Source: Betaproteobacteria bacterium RIFCSPLOWO2_02_FULL_68_150 (GTDB taxonomy: Bacteria > Pseudomonadota > Gammaproteobacteria > Burkholderiales > SG8-39). Taken from it: a stretch of 38,626 nucleotides of DNA. Made by a program: the position numbers and the translations under genes. Of the stretch, positions 8,901-16,192 are shown piece by piece. How positions within the stretch are numbered: position 1 is the stretch's first letter; every line of letters begins with the position of its first letter. Below the pieces are notes generated by a model. The model was not told the DNA's origin, ran no database searches, and saw nothing but the letters and a program-made list of their open reading frames with translations. The DNA lies in the NCBI GenBank assembly GCA_001771975.1, contig MERE01000020.1:1-38626 (forward strand), read 5' to 3'.

Positions 8901-11721
8901 GGCGAATATCGATCTGGTGCGCCAGCTGGTGCAGGCCCACGCCTACTGGCGCCTGAAGGGACTGGCGGTGGACCTCGTGATCTGGAACGAGGATCGCGCC
9001 GGGTACCGGCAGCTGCTCCAGGAACAGATCATGGGGTTGATCGCCGCGGGCATCGAAGCGCATGTCATGGACCGGCCGGGCGGCATCTTCGTGCGGCGCG
9101 CGGAACAGATCTCGGAGGAGGATCGCATCCTGCTGCAAACGGTCGCGCGCGCCATCATCACCGACCGGCGCGGCTCGCTGGGCGAGCAGATCAACCGGCG
9201 CGGCGTGATGGAAGTGCGCGCGCCGCATTTGAATCTGCCGCGTTTCAGCCCGACCCGAAGCCGGCGCGCCGAGACTCCGGCTGCCGAGAGCGCGCCGCCG
9301 CGCAACGACCTGATCTTCGGCAACGGGCTGGGGGGTTTTACTCCCGATGGGCGCGAGTACGTCATCACCACCGCGCATGGGCAGGTGACCCCGGCGCCGT
9401 GGGCGAACGTGCTGGCGAATCCGCACTTCGGCAGCGTCGTCTCGGAAAGCGGCCCGGTGTACACCTGGAGCGAGAACGCGCACGAGTTCCGCCTTACGCC
9501 CTGGGATAACGACCCGGTGTGCGATTCGGGCGGCGAGGCGTTTTATCTGCGCGACGAGGAAAGCGGGGTTTTCTGGTCTCCCGCGCCACTGCCCGCGAGA
9601 GGGGCGAGCGCCTACACCAGCCGGCACGGGTTCGGCTACAGCGTGTACGAGCACAGCGAAGAGGGCATCCGCTCCGAACTGTGGATCTATGTCGAGCGGG
9701 AGGCAGCGGTCAAGTTCTCGGTTCTCAGAGTGCGCAACGATTCGGACCGGCCGCGCCGGCTCAGCGCGACCGCCTACGTGGAATGGGTGCTCGGCGATCT
9801 GCGGCCGAAAACCGCCCTGCACGTGATCACCGAGATCGACCCTGCGAGCGGGGCGCTCTTCGCGCGCAACGCCTACAACATCGAGTTCGCCGATCGCATC
9901 GCGTTCTTCGATACGGACGAGACGACCCGGAGCGTGAGCGGCGACCGTACCGAGTTCGTCGGGCGCAATGGCTCCCTGCGAAACCCTGCCGCCATGACCC
10001 GGTCGCAGCTTTCCAACAAGATGGGCGCAGCACTGGATCCCTGCGCGGCAATCCAGGTGCCGCTCGAGCTTGCCGAGGGCGAAGAGCGCGAAATCGTCTT
10101 CAGGCTCGGCGTCGCCGGCCGCCGCGGCGCCGATGAAGCCAACAAGCTCGTGCGTCGTTTCCGGGGGTCCGCCGCTGCGCGCAATGCGCTCGAGGCGGTG
10201 CGGCAGTACTGGCACGAGACGCTCGGCGCGCTACAGGTGGAAACGCCCGACCGGTCGCTCGACGTGCTGACCAACGGTTGGCTCGTGTATCAGACGCTGG
10301 CCTGTCGTCTCTGGGCACGCAGCGGCTATTACCAATCGGGCGGCGCATTCGGTTTCCGCGACCAGCTGCAGGACGTGATGGCGCTGATCCACGCCGAGCC
10401 CGGGCTCGTGCGCGAGCACCTGCTGCGCTGCGCGGCGCGTCAATTTCCCGAAGGCGATGTCCAGCACTGGTGGCACCCGTCATCGGGCCGCGGGGTGCGC
10501 ACGCGTTGCTCCGACGACTATCTCTGGCTGCCGCTGGCTGTGAGCCGTTACGTCCTCGCCACGGGGGACCGGGCAGCGCTGGAGGAAATCGTCCACTTCA
10601 TCGACGGCCGGCCGGTCAATCCCGGCGAGGACTCGTATTACGACCTGCCCGGCCGCTCCGAAGAAGCGGCAAGCCTGTACCAGCACTGCGTGCGTGCGAT
10701 CCTGAGAGGCCTTCGCTTCGGCGAGCGCGGCCTGCCGCTCATCGGCACCGGTGACTGGAACGACGGCATGAACATGGTCGGCGCGCAGGGCAGGGGCGAG
10801 AGCATTTGGCTTGGGTTTTTCCTCCATGAAGTGCTGGCGCAGTTCGGCCGGCTGGCGCGCGTTCATGGCGACGTCCCGTTTGCCGAGCGCTGCCAGGCGG
10901 AGGCGGAGCAGTTGCGCCGGAATATCGAGCAGCAAGGCTGGGATGGGGCGTGGTACCGCCGTGCCTATTGCGACGACGGCACGCCGCTGGGATCCGCGAG
11001 CAACAGCGAATGCCAGATCGATTCGATCGTGCAAAGCTGGTCCGTGCTCTCCGCTGCGGGCGATGCCCGCCGTTCGCGCCAAGCCATGGAGTCATTGGAC
11101 CAACGGCTCGTGCGCCGCGAACACGCGCTGATCCAACTGCTCGATCCGCCGTTCGACAAGTCGGCCCTGAATCCCGGATATATCAAGGGCTATGTGCCGG
11201 GCGTGCGGGAAAATGGCGGGCAATACACGCATGCCGCGATCTGGGCGGCGATGGCATTCGCGGTATTGGGCGACAGCCGGCGCGCATGGGAACTCACCGC
11301 CATGATCAATCCGCTGAACCACGCGGCATCGGCAGCGGCCATAGCCACTTACAAGGTGGAGCCCTACGTGGTCGCCGCAGATGTCTATGCCGTTTCGCCG
11401 CACATCGGCCGCGGCGGCTGGACCTGGTACACGGGCTCGGCCGGCTGGATGTACCGGCTGGTCGTGGAATCGCTGCTTGGCCTGCGCCTGGAAGTGGACC
11501 GTTTGCGCCTGCAGCCGTGCCTGCCTGCGACGTGGGAGGGGTTCAAGCTGCACTACCGGTACCGGGAGACGGTCTACCATATCAACGTGCGGCAGGCGTC
11601 CGAAGGCGATGCAGCGCGCATCGTGGTGGACGGCGTCGTGCAAGCCGACCAGGCAATTGCGTTGCTCGACGACCATCAAGAACATTCGGTCGAAGTCACG
11701 ATCCCCGCCGCGCGCAGTTGA
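2977..11721 (+). CDS. ndvB: Cyclic beta-1,2-glucan synthase (GT84/GH94, NdvB/ChvB-like)
   Basis: 2914-aa ORF (TTG start); GT core VITLDTDTQLPRDSARQFVG and RRQRWIRGDWQIAQW; C-terminal glycoside phosphorylase-like region (GTGDWNDGMNMVG, YKVEPYVVAADVYA, GWTWYTGSAGWMYR). Confidence 0.94.
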   Translation: MRLSGNTVRDALLDWGARLRRNRPAPQFAEDEPPLRSELFSADQMEQHGKILAGTHRLSLKRAPDQLLTRLAANEAVLVGVCNLLTAAVRANRRISPAGEWLLDNFYLIEEQIRTAKRHLPKGYSRQLPRLAYGPSAGRPRVYDIALESVSHGDGRVDLESLSRFVAAYQQVTALTLGELWAIPIMLRLALIENLRRAAARISTGTLERDQADAWADQMMEVAEKDPKSLILTIADMARSGPPMTTPFVAEFARRLQGQSSALALPLTWIEQRLSESSLTIEQLVQAEAQKQAADQVSISNSIGSLRFLGAMDWREFVETMSAVEKKLREDPGGIYGRMDFATRDRYRHVVERVAKASRLSESDVARKAIQLAHEGAARTGADHRVAHVGFYLIDKGLPQLERAAQAQRSPAEALRRAAGRLPLFHYLGAIALLTLVLAAALTAKTRADGASDAVLVSIGILAVLAASHFAVTLVNWLATLLATQHALPRMDFGAGIPAEFRALVVVPTLLSSDQGIEDLVEALEVRFLANQDENLHFGLLTDWRDAPAESLAEDAALLLLAARRIEELNRKYAGAAADRFFLFHRPRCWNAQERLWMGYERKRGKLADLNAFLRGAAKDRFALVIGATEVLCNAKYVITLDTDTQLPRDSARQFVGAMAHPLNRARYDEERRRVCDGYAILQPRLAASLSSTNRSRYARLCGSEPGIDPYTRAVSDVYQDLFAEGSFIGKGIYDIDAFERALKGRLPENRILSHDLLEGCYARAGLLSDVQLFEEYPSGYGADVSRRQRWIRGDWQIAQWLLPQVPGGGAGRERNPLSALSQWKLFDNLRRSLVPGALTLLLLCGWTVSPAAAFWTLAVLAIVLIPPLLASALELIRKPDDVPLGQHLSGSLRSAGRHIAQAAFALACLPYEAFFSLDAIVRSATRILLTHRRLLEWSPSNEPGRADFVALCGAMWIAPAIAAAAAAWLAAASPATLPIAGPILCLWFASPALAWWLSRPLARPEARLTVEQLLYLRKLARKTWAFFETFVGPDEQWLPPDNFQEYRGAVVAHRTSPTNMGLALLANLTAYDFGYLPAGPLLERSANALRTMAALERHQGHFFNWYDTQSLQPLPPRYVSSVDSGNLAGHLLTLRQGLLALPDERILAPRVFEGLSDALAILVDVAGEAATAQLAQLHKDLESAYDSRPVTLDAAWRWLEPLATTATEIARSFDAGRSSGTESEAQWWAQALDRQCRSAVDELLWLAPWLALPVAPARLVTLPGLDGIPTLRQLAGLEAQLRPAIGRWLDADVPPDERAWLLELQRAVALASARARQRIAAIEDLVRQAGELARMEYDFLYDRASHLLAIGYSVGERRRDSSYYDLLASEARLACFVAIAQGQLPQESWFALGRLLTTAGGEPILLSWSGSMFEYLMPLLVMPAYENTLLDQTCRAAVARQIEYGRQRGVPWGMSESGYNAVDVHLNYQYRAFGVPGLGLKRGLAEDLVVAPYASALALMVAPEAACLNLQRLAADGLEGRFGLYEAIDYTPPRQRRGESSAVVRSYMAHHQGMTLLSLAHLLLDRPMQRRFEADPLFQATTLLLQERIPKATALHLHAAELSDIRAISSGPEMPVRVLASPDTPAPEVQLLSNGRYHVMVTNAGGGYSRWKDLAVTRWREDSTGDRWGTFCFIRDLASGEFWSSAHQPTLEPALAYEAMFSEARAEFRRRDHDIDTHTEIVVSPEDDIELRRLHITNRSRTRRVIDITSYAEVVLASSVADALHPAFSNLFVQTEIIRQRQAILCTRRPRSLEEHPPWMFHLMAVHGADSRESSYETDRLRFIGRGRSLAAPQAMSELAALSGSEGSVLDPIVAIRHQITLDAEQSAIIDMVSGIGETREAVLGLVGKYQDRHLADRVFDLAWTHSWVTLRQINATESDAQLYGHLAGSVIYANPSLRADAAVLAKNRRGQSSLWGYAISGDLPIVLLQIGDLANIDLVRQLVQAHAYWRLKGLAVDLVIWNEDRAGYRQLLQEQIMGLIAAGIEAHVMDRPGGIFVRRAEQISEEDRILLQTVARAIITDRRGSLGEQINRRGVMEVRAPHLNLPRFSPTRSRRAETPAAESAPPRNDLIFGNGLGGFTPDGREYVITTAHGQVTPAPWANVLANPHFGSVVSESGPVYTWSENAHEFRLTPWDNDPVCDSGGEAFYLRDEESGVFWSPAPLPARGASAYTSRHGFGYSVYEHSEEGIRSELWIYVEREAAVKFSVLRVRNDSDRPRRLSATAYVEWVLGDLRPKTALHVITEIDPASGALFARNAYNIEFADRIAFFDTDETTRSVSGDRTEFVGRNGSLRNPAAMTRSQLSNKMGAALDPCAAIQVPLELAEGEEREIVFRLGVAGRRGADEANKLVRRFRGSAAARNALEAVRQYWHETLGALQVETPDRSLDVLTNGWLVYQTLACRLWARSGYYQSGGAFGFRDQLQDVMALIHAEPGLVREHLLRCAARQFPEGDVQHWWHPSSGRGVRTRCSDDYLWLPLAVSRYVLATGDRAALEEIVHFIDGRPVNPGEDSYYDLPGRSEEAASLYQHCVRAILRGLRFGERGLPLIGTGDWNDGMNMVGAQGRGESIWLGFFLHEVLAQFGRLARVHGDVPFAERCQAEAEQLRRNIEQQGWDGAWYRRAYCDDGTPLGSASNSECQIDSIVQSWSVLSAAGDARRSRQAMESLDQRLVRREHALIQLLDPPFDKSALNPGYIKGYVPGVRENGGQYTHAAIWAAMAFAVLGDSRRAWELTAMINPLNHAASAAAIATYKVEPYVVAADVYAVSPHIGRGGWTWYTGSAGWMYRLVVESLLGLRLEVDRLRLQPCLPATWEGFKLHYRYRETVYHINVRQASEGDAARIVVDGVVQADQAIALLDDHQEHSVEVTIPAARS

Positions 11722-11791
11722 AGCGAGCCGGCGAACGCCCGTGGCGCCGCGGCGGTCGCAGCCGCCGGCGCAATGGCAGCGGGTCCAGCCG

Positions 11792-11926
11792 CTAACGCTT
11801 CTTGCCTGGCGCCGGCGGCAGCATTCTGTTTGGCGAAACACCGAACGCCGGTGCCGGCGCGGCGGCCTTCTTGGTTTGCTTGGGTTTCTTCTTTTCGCGA
11901 TTGCTGCGCAGCTGTCCTTTGGCCAT
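11792..11926 (-). CDS. Small lysine/arginine-rich protein (44 aa)
   Basis: Reverse strand ATG at 11926 preceded by AGGAGAAATTGA; MAKGQLRSNREKKKPKQTKKAAAPAPAFGVSPNRMLPPAPGKKR*. Not in the supplied ORF track. Start resembles a small basic protein family I recall from proteobacteria. Confidence 0.65.
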   Translation of the reverse strand: MAKGQLRSNREKKKPKQTKKAAAPAPAFGVSPNRMLPPAPGKKR

Positions 11927-11949
11927 TCAATTTCTCCTTTGGCGAATCG

Positions 11950-12365
11950 AATCCCACAATGAACCAGGAATTATGCGGCTAACCGGCTCGACGTGCATCA
12001 CCATCGCCGGATACTCGGCGCGAATATCGAACTGAAGCGGGCGTTGCGCGATGGGCAGCGTATCTTCCGCATCCGCAGGGCTCGCCGCTCGAGCGAAGAT
12101 TAATCCCAGGTCGGCAGGTGATGGAATCAGGGACAAAGGAATTCGCGTTCCTCGAGTAGCCGGCGAAACGCCAACTTGTCGCGCACTCGGCGCACCGCAT
12201 CGCCGGAAATTCCCGGAAAACCGAAACGCTCCGCGAGCAGCGCCGCGAGCTCGACGCCCGAATCGTCCGCCGCCAGCACGGCATCCGGGTTGGCGTCGGT
12301 CTCCCGCAGAACGGTGTCGTCGGAGGTCTTTGCTGGAGCGTGGAAGCGGTGGCTTTGGGCTTTCG
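11950..12365 (-). pseudogene. Remnant of an ATP-grasp family protein (N-terminal and C-terminal pieces, middle missing)
   Basis: Reverse frame: DTVLRETDANPDAVLAADDSGVELAALLAERFGFPGISGDAVRRVRDKLAFRRLLEEREFLCP* (ATP-grasp pre-domain pattern), then in another frame LGLIFARAASPADAEDTLPIAQRPLQFDIRAEYPAMVMHVEPVSRI (C-terminal-like). Confidence 0.5.
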
Positions 12366-12530
12366 CTCATGCGCGATTCGGACACCTCGCGGACCTCAAG
12401 AATCCCCGCGCTGCCGCTCTTGGGCACGACTGGAACAAGTGCTAAACCGGTCCCTCGCCCTTGTACTGCATGGTTATTCAAAAACTCAAATGCTCCAGCT
12501 AGGACCGTTGGCCATTATCGTCGCAAGCAG

Positions 12531-12601
12531 TTGATACAGATGGTATTTTACATATGATATATTGAACCATAATAAAGCACGCGATATGTTGTGATATGCT
12601 G
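12531..12601 (+). promoter_or_regulatory. Putative sigma70-like promoter plus three GATATRYTG repeats upstream of HTH-helicase gene
   Basis: TTGATA (12531-12536), 16 bp, TATGAT (12553-12558); repeats GATATATTG 12556-12564, GATATGTTG 12583-12591, GATATGCTG 12593-12601, immediately before ATG 12610. Confidence 0.4.
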
Positions 12602-12609
12602 GTAAGCGC

Positions 12610-15600
12610 ATGTCCACAACAATTTCAGTCGCACGCATCCGTACACTTCGCGCGCATCTAGGACTGACGCAAGCGAAGCTTGCGGAGTTGATGGGAGTGT
12701 CGTTCGTCACCGTCAACCGCTGGGAGAACGGACAGTCGAGTCCGTCGCGGCTCGCATTGGAAAAAATCGTCCGCGCCGAGCGTCTCGGGCTGGATGGTTT
12801 TTCTGCCGATGCTCCCGCGATGCCGAAGGTGCAACCCGCACCGTCTGACACAACCCTCGACTTCTCCTCCGATCCCGAAGACGTCCGCATTGTCGTCGAG
12901 GCCGAGCGCCTGAGCTACGGCCACCTCGCCAATCCGGCCTTCGCCGCCGAGGTATCGCTCGTCGATCCGCTGCCGCACCAGCGCATCGCGGTGTACAAAC
13001 ACATGGTGCCGCAACCTCGGCTGAGGTTCCTGCTCGCGGACGACGCGGGCGCGGGCAAGACAATCATGGCGGGTCTCTACATCCGCGAGATGCTCGCGCG
13101 CCGGCTCATCCGCCGGGTGCTGGTCGTTCCGCCCGCTGGCCTGATCGGCAACTGGGAACGGGAGCTGCGTCGCCTTTTCAGCCTGTCGTTCCGCATTGTC
13201 ACGGGCGCGGACGCGCGCACGGGGAATCCCTTCGCCGGACCGGGAAGCGACCTCGTCATCGTGAGCCTGGACACGCTGACTGGCGCGCGCCTGTTCACGC
13301 ACCTTCGGTCGGAGACGACCGAGCCCTACGACCTCGTCATCTTCGACGAGGCGCACAAGCTCTCCGCGCGGCGCGATCCGGACGGCACCGTTCGCCCAAC
13401 CGCTCGCTATTGCCTCGCGGAGGCGCTCGCTGGCCTGCGCGGACTCGACGCCGACTGGAAGCTCGGCTGGTCGGCGACGCATCTGCTCCTTCTCACCGCG
13501 ACGCCGCACATGGGGAAGGACTTTCCGTACTACTGCCTGTGGCGCCTGCTCGAGCCTGAGGCGCTTGCCACCGAATCGGCCTTCGCCGCCTACCCGCCCG
13601 AGGCGCGTGCGCGCCGCTTCATCCGGCGCGTCAAGGAGGAGATGGTCTACTTCGACGGTCGGCCGATCTATCCGCAGCGGATCAGCGGCACGCACAGCTA
13701 CGATCTGACGCGGGGCCCGGAGAGCGAACAACAGCTCTACGACGAGACCACCGACTACATCCAGCACTACTACAACCAGGCGCGCATTCTCAATCGCAGT
13801 GCGGCACGCTTCGCCGTGGGTGTTTTCCAGCGGCGCTTGGCCAGTTCGAGCTGGGCGCTCCTTTGCTCGCTCAAGAATCGCCTCGGCAAGCTCGACCGCC
13901 TGATCGAAGCGATTCGCTCCGGACAGATCGACGAAGAGCAGTTGCGCCAGCGCCAGCAGCGGCTCGATCGCGAGCTTGATCGCCATGATCCATTTGAAGC
14001 GACTGCCGACGAAGAAGATTCGGAAGATGGCCGCGAGGCGCACGAGCTCGAGGAGGACAAGGTCCTCGAGGGCGTCATCGCCGTGTCGCTCTCCCAACTC
14101 ATGGTCGAGCGCAGCCGGGTAGAGAGCCTGGTTCATCTCGCGGAGCGCGTGCACGCGAAGGGCGAGGAGTCCAAATTCGAGAAGCTGCGCGATCTGCTTC
14201 GCGCCGAGCGCTTTTCCGGCGAGAAAGTGATCATCTTCACCGAGCACCACGATACGCAGTCATTCCTACTACGGCGCTTCGAAGGGCTGGGCTTCACCGG
14301 CCGCGTCGCGCAGATTCACGGCGGCATGAACTACCGCGAGCGCGAGGCGCAGGTCGAGTTCTTCCGCAAACCGGTCGAAAGGGGCGGCGCCCAATACCTG
14401 GTGTGCACCGACGCCGCGGGCGAAGGCATCAACCTGCAGTTCGCCTGGCTAATGATCAACTACGACATTCCTTGGAACCCGGCACGGCTGGAGCAGCGCA
14501 TGGGCCGCATTCACCGCTACAAGCAGATGCACGACCCGGTGATCATCGCCAACCTCGTCGCCGGGCGCACGCGCGAGGGCCGGGTGCTCAAGACACTGCT
14601 GGAAAAGCTCGAGCGCATCCGCAAGGAGCTGGGTTCGGACAAGGTGTTCGACGTGGTCGGGCGGCTCTTCGAGGGCGTGTCGCTCGCCGAGTATATGGAG
14701 CGCGCAACCGAGAGCGAGGAAGGCGCCGAGCGCGCGGCGCGCGAGCTGGACGGCCGGCTCACCAAGGAGCAGGTCGAGGCGATCGAGGAGGCGAGGCGCT
14801 GCCTCTACGGCGCGGGCGGCGAGGTGCGCGCGGAGCTTGGCGCGCTGCGCGAAAGCCTGTCGGTCGAGGAGTTGCGCAGGCTCCTTCCCGGCTACGTCAT
14901 GCGTTTCCTGGACAAGGCCTGCCCGAAGCTCGGCATCGGCGTCGAGGGAGACCTGGGCAAGACTTTCACGCTGCGGCCGATCGAGCCGCACGCGCTCGAT
15001 CCCGTGCTGCCCCTCGTCGAGTCCTATCCGGAAGCCGCTCAAGGCCGGTATACCGTGTACCGGCCGATCCAGGAAGAGGAAGCGATCTTCCTTCATCCCG
15101 GGGAGCCGGTCTTCGAGGCGCTGCGCGGCGCCGTGCTCGAACGGCTCGCCGCCGCGGCCCGGAAAGGCGCGGTGTTCGTGGACCCGACCGCGACGCAGCC
15201 GTACCTCGTTCACCTTGCGCTTGTCACAATCGTGCGCGCCGCGGATGCGGGCGTGCCGGGGCTCGAGCGCGAGGAGGTACTCGAGCAGCGCCTCATCGGC
15301 CTGCGGCAAGAGGTGGACGGAGCGGTCCAGACCGTACCGGTCGAGCATCTTCTGCTTCTGAAAGGGGCGCCAGGCATCGCTCCGTCGGCGATCGGCCTCG
15401 TCGCCGTGTCGGCGCAACTGAAGGCTGCCGCCGGGGACTACCTCAACGAGCGCGTCGCGCAGCCGCTCGCCGAGGCGAAGCGCGCCGAGGCGCGCGCCGC
15501 GCGCGAGGACGATGATCTGTTCGTCCGCCGCGGCTTCGACTACCAGGACGCGGAGCTCGCCGCCGCGCGCACGCGCCATGCCGGCAAAGCGCGCGCGGGC

Positions 15601-16182
15601 GACGCCATCGCCGGCAAGGATCTCGCCGAAATCAAGGAGCGCCAGCGCGAGCTCGGCGCGCAGCGCGACGCCGCGCTCGCGCGCCTGCGCCGTGGACCGG
15701 AACTGATCCGCGTGGGCCGCGTCGCCTTCCTCGCCCATGCGCTCGCTGCGCCATCCACTCGGCCGGAGGACCGCAAGCACCGCGACGACGCGATCGAGGC
15801 GATTGCCATGCAGCACGCGATCGCGCACGAAGAGGCGCAGGGTGCATCGGTCAAGGACGTCTCCAAACCCCACCTCGCGCGCGCCGTGGGCCTGGGCGAA
15901 TACCCGGGGTTCGACCTTTTCTCCAAGCGTCAGGGCGGCGAGGACCGCGCCATCGAAGTCAAGGGCCGTGCGGGCGTCGGCGAGATCGAACTGACTGAGA
16001 ACGAATGGGCGCGGGCGTGCAATGAGCGGGGGCGGTATTGGTTGTATGTGGTTTTCGACTGCGGAACACCCGCGCCGAAGTTGTTCCGGGTGCGCGACCC
16101 GTTCGGGACTCTCATAGTGGGAACCAAAGGGGGCGTTGTAATCCAATCGCAGTCTATCCTTGCTGTCTCGTCGGAAGGCTAG
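12610..16182 (+). CDS. XRE-HTH / SNF2-family helicase / DUF3883 nuclease-like fusion protein
   Basis: N-term IRTLRAHLGLTQAKLAELMGVSFVTVNRWENGQSSPSRLALEKI (HTH_XRE); LLADDAGAGKTIMAGLYI, VIFDEAHKLS, LLTATPHMG, EQRMGRIHRYKQ (SNF2); C-term EYPGFDLFSKRQGGEDRAIEVKGR (DUF3883/PD-(D/E)XK-like). Confidence 0.92.
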   Translation: MSTTISVARIRTLRAHLGLTQAKLAELMGVSFVTVNRWENGQSSPSRLALEKIVRAERLGLDGFSADAPAMPKVQPAPSDTTLDFSSDPEDVRIVVEAERLSYGHLANPAFAAEVSLVDPLPHQRIAVYKHMVPQPRLRFLLADDAGAGKTIMAGLYIREMLARRLIRRVLVVPPAGLIGNWERELRRLFSLSFRIVTGADARTGNPFAGPGSDLVIVSLDTLTGARLFTHLRSETTEPYDLVIFDEAHKLSARRDPDGTVRPTARYCLAEALAGLRGLDADWKLGWSATHLLLLTATPHMGKDFPYYCLWRLLEPEALATESAFAAYPPEARARRFIRRVKEEMVYFDGRPIYPQRISGTHSYDLTRGPESEQQLYDETTDYIQHYYNQARILNRSAARFAVGVFQRRLASSSWALLCSLKNRLGKLDRLIEAIRSGQIDEEQLRQRQQRLDRELDRHDPFEATADEEDSEDGREAHELEEDKVLEGVIAVSLSQLMVERSRVESLVHLAERVHAKGEESKFEKLRDLLRAERFSGEKVIIFTEHHDTQSFLLRRFEGLGFTGRVAQIHGGMNYREREAQVEFFRKPVERGGAQYLVCTDAAGEGINLQFAWLMINYDIPWNPARLEQRMGRIHRYKQMHDPVIIANLVAGRTREGRVLKTLLEKLERIRKELGSDKVFDVVGRLFEGVSLAEYMERATESEEGAERAARELDGRLTKEQVEAIEEARRCLYGAGGEVRAELGALRESLSVEELRRLLPGYVMRFLDKACPKLGIGVEGDLGKTFTLRPIEPHALDPVLPLVESYPEAAQGRYTVYRPIQEEEAIFLHPGEPVFEALRGAVLERLAAAARKGAVFVDPTATQPYLVHLALVTIVRAADAGVPGLEREEVLEQRLIGLRQEVDGAVQTVPVEHLLLLKGAPGIAPSAIGLVAVSAQLKAAAGDYLNERVAQPLAEAKRAEARAAREDDDLFVRRGFDYQDAELAAARTRHAGKARAGDAIAGKDLAEIKERQRELGAQRDAALARLRRGPELIRVGRVAFLAHALAAPSTRPEDRKHRDDAIEAIAMQHAIAHEEAQGASVKDVSKPHLARAVGLGEYPGFDLFSKRQGGEDRAIEVKGRAGVGEIELTENEWARACNERGRYWLYVVFDCGTPAPKLFRVRDPFGTLIVGTKGGVVIQSQSILAVSSEG

Positions 16183-16192
16183 GGAGCGTGGC

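Noticed and set aside
6337-10215. 1292-aa minus-strand ORF antisense to the glucan synthase
   Set aside because: GC-rich shadow ORF; no recognisable motif, while the plus-strand frame has clear GT84/GH94 motifs throughout.
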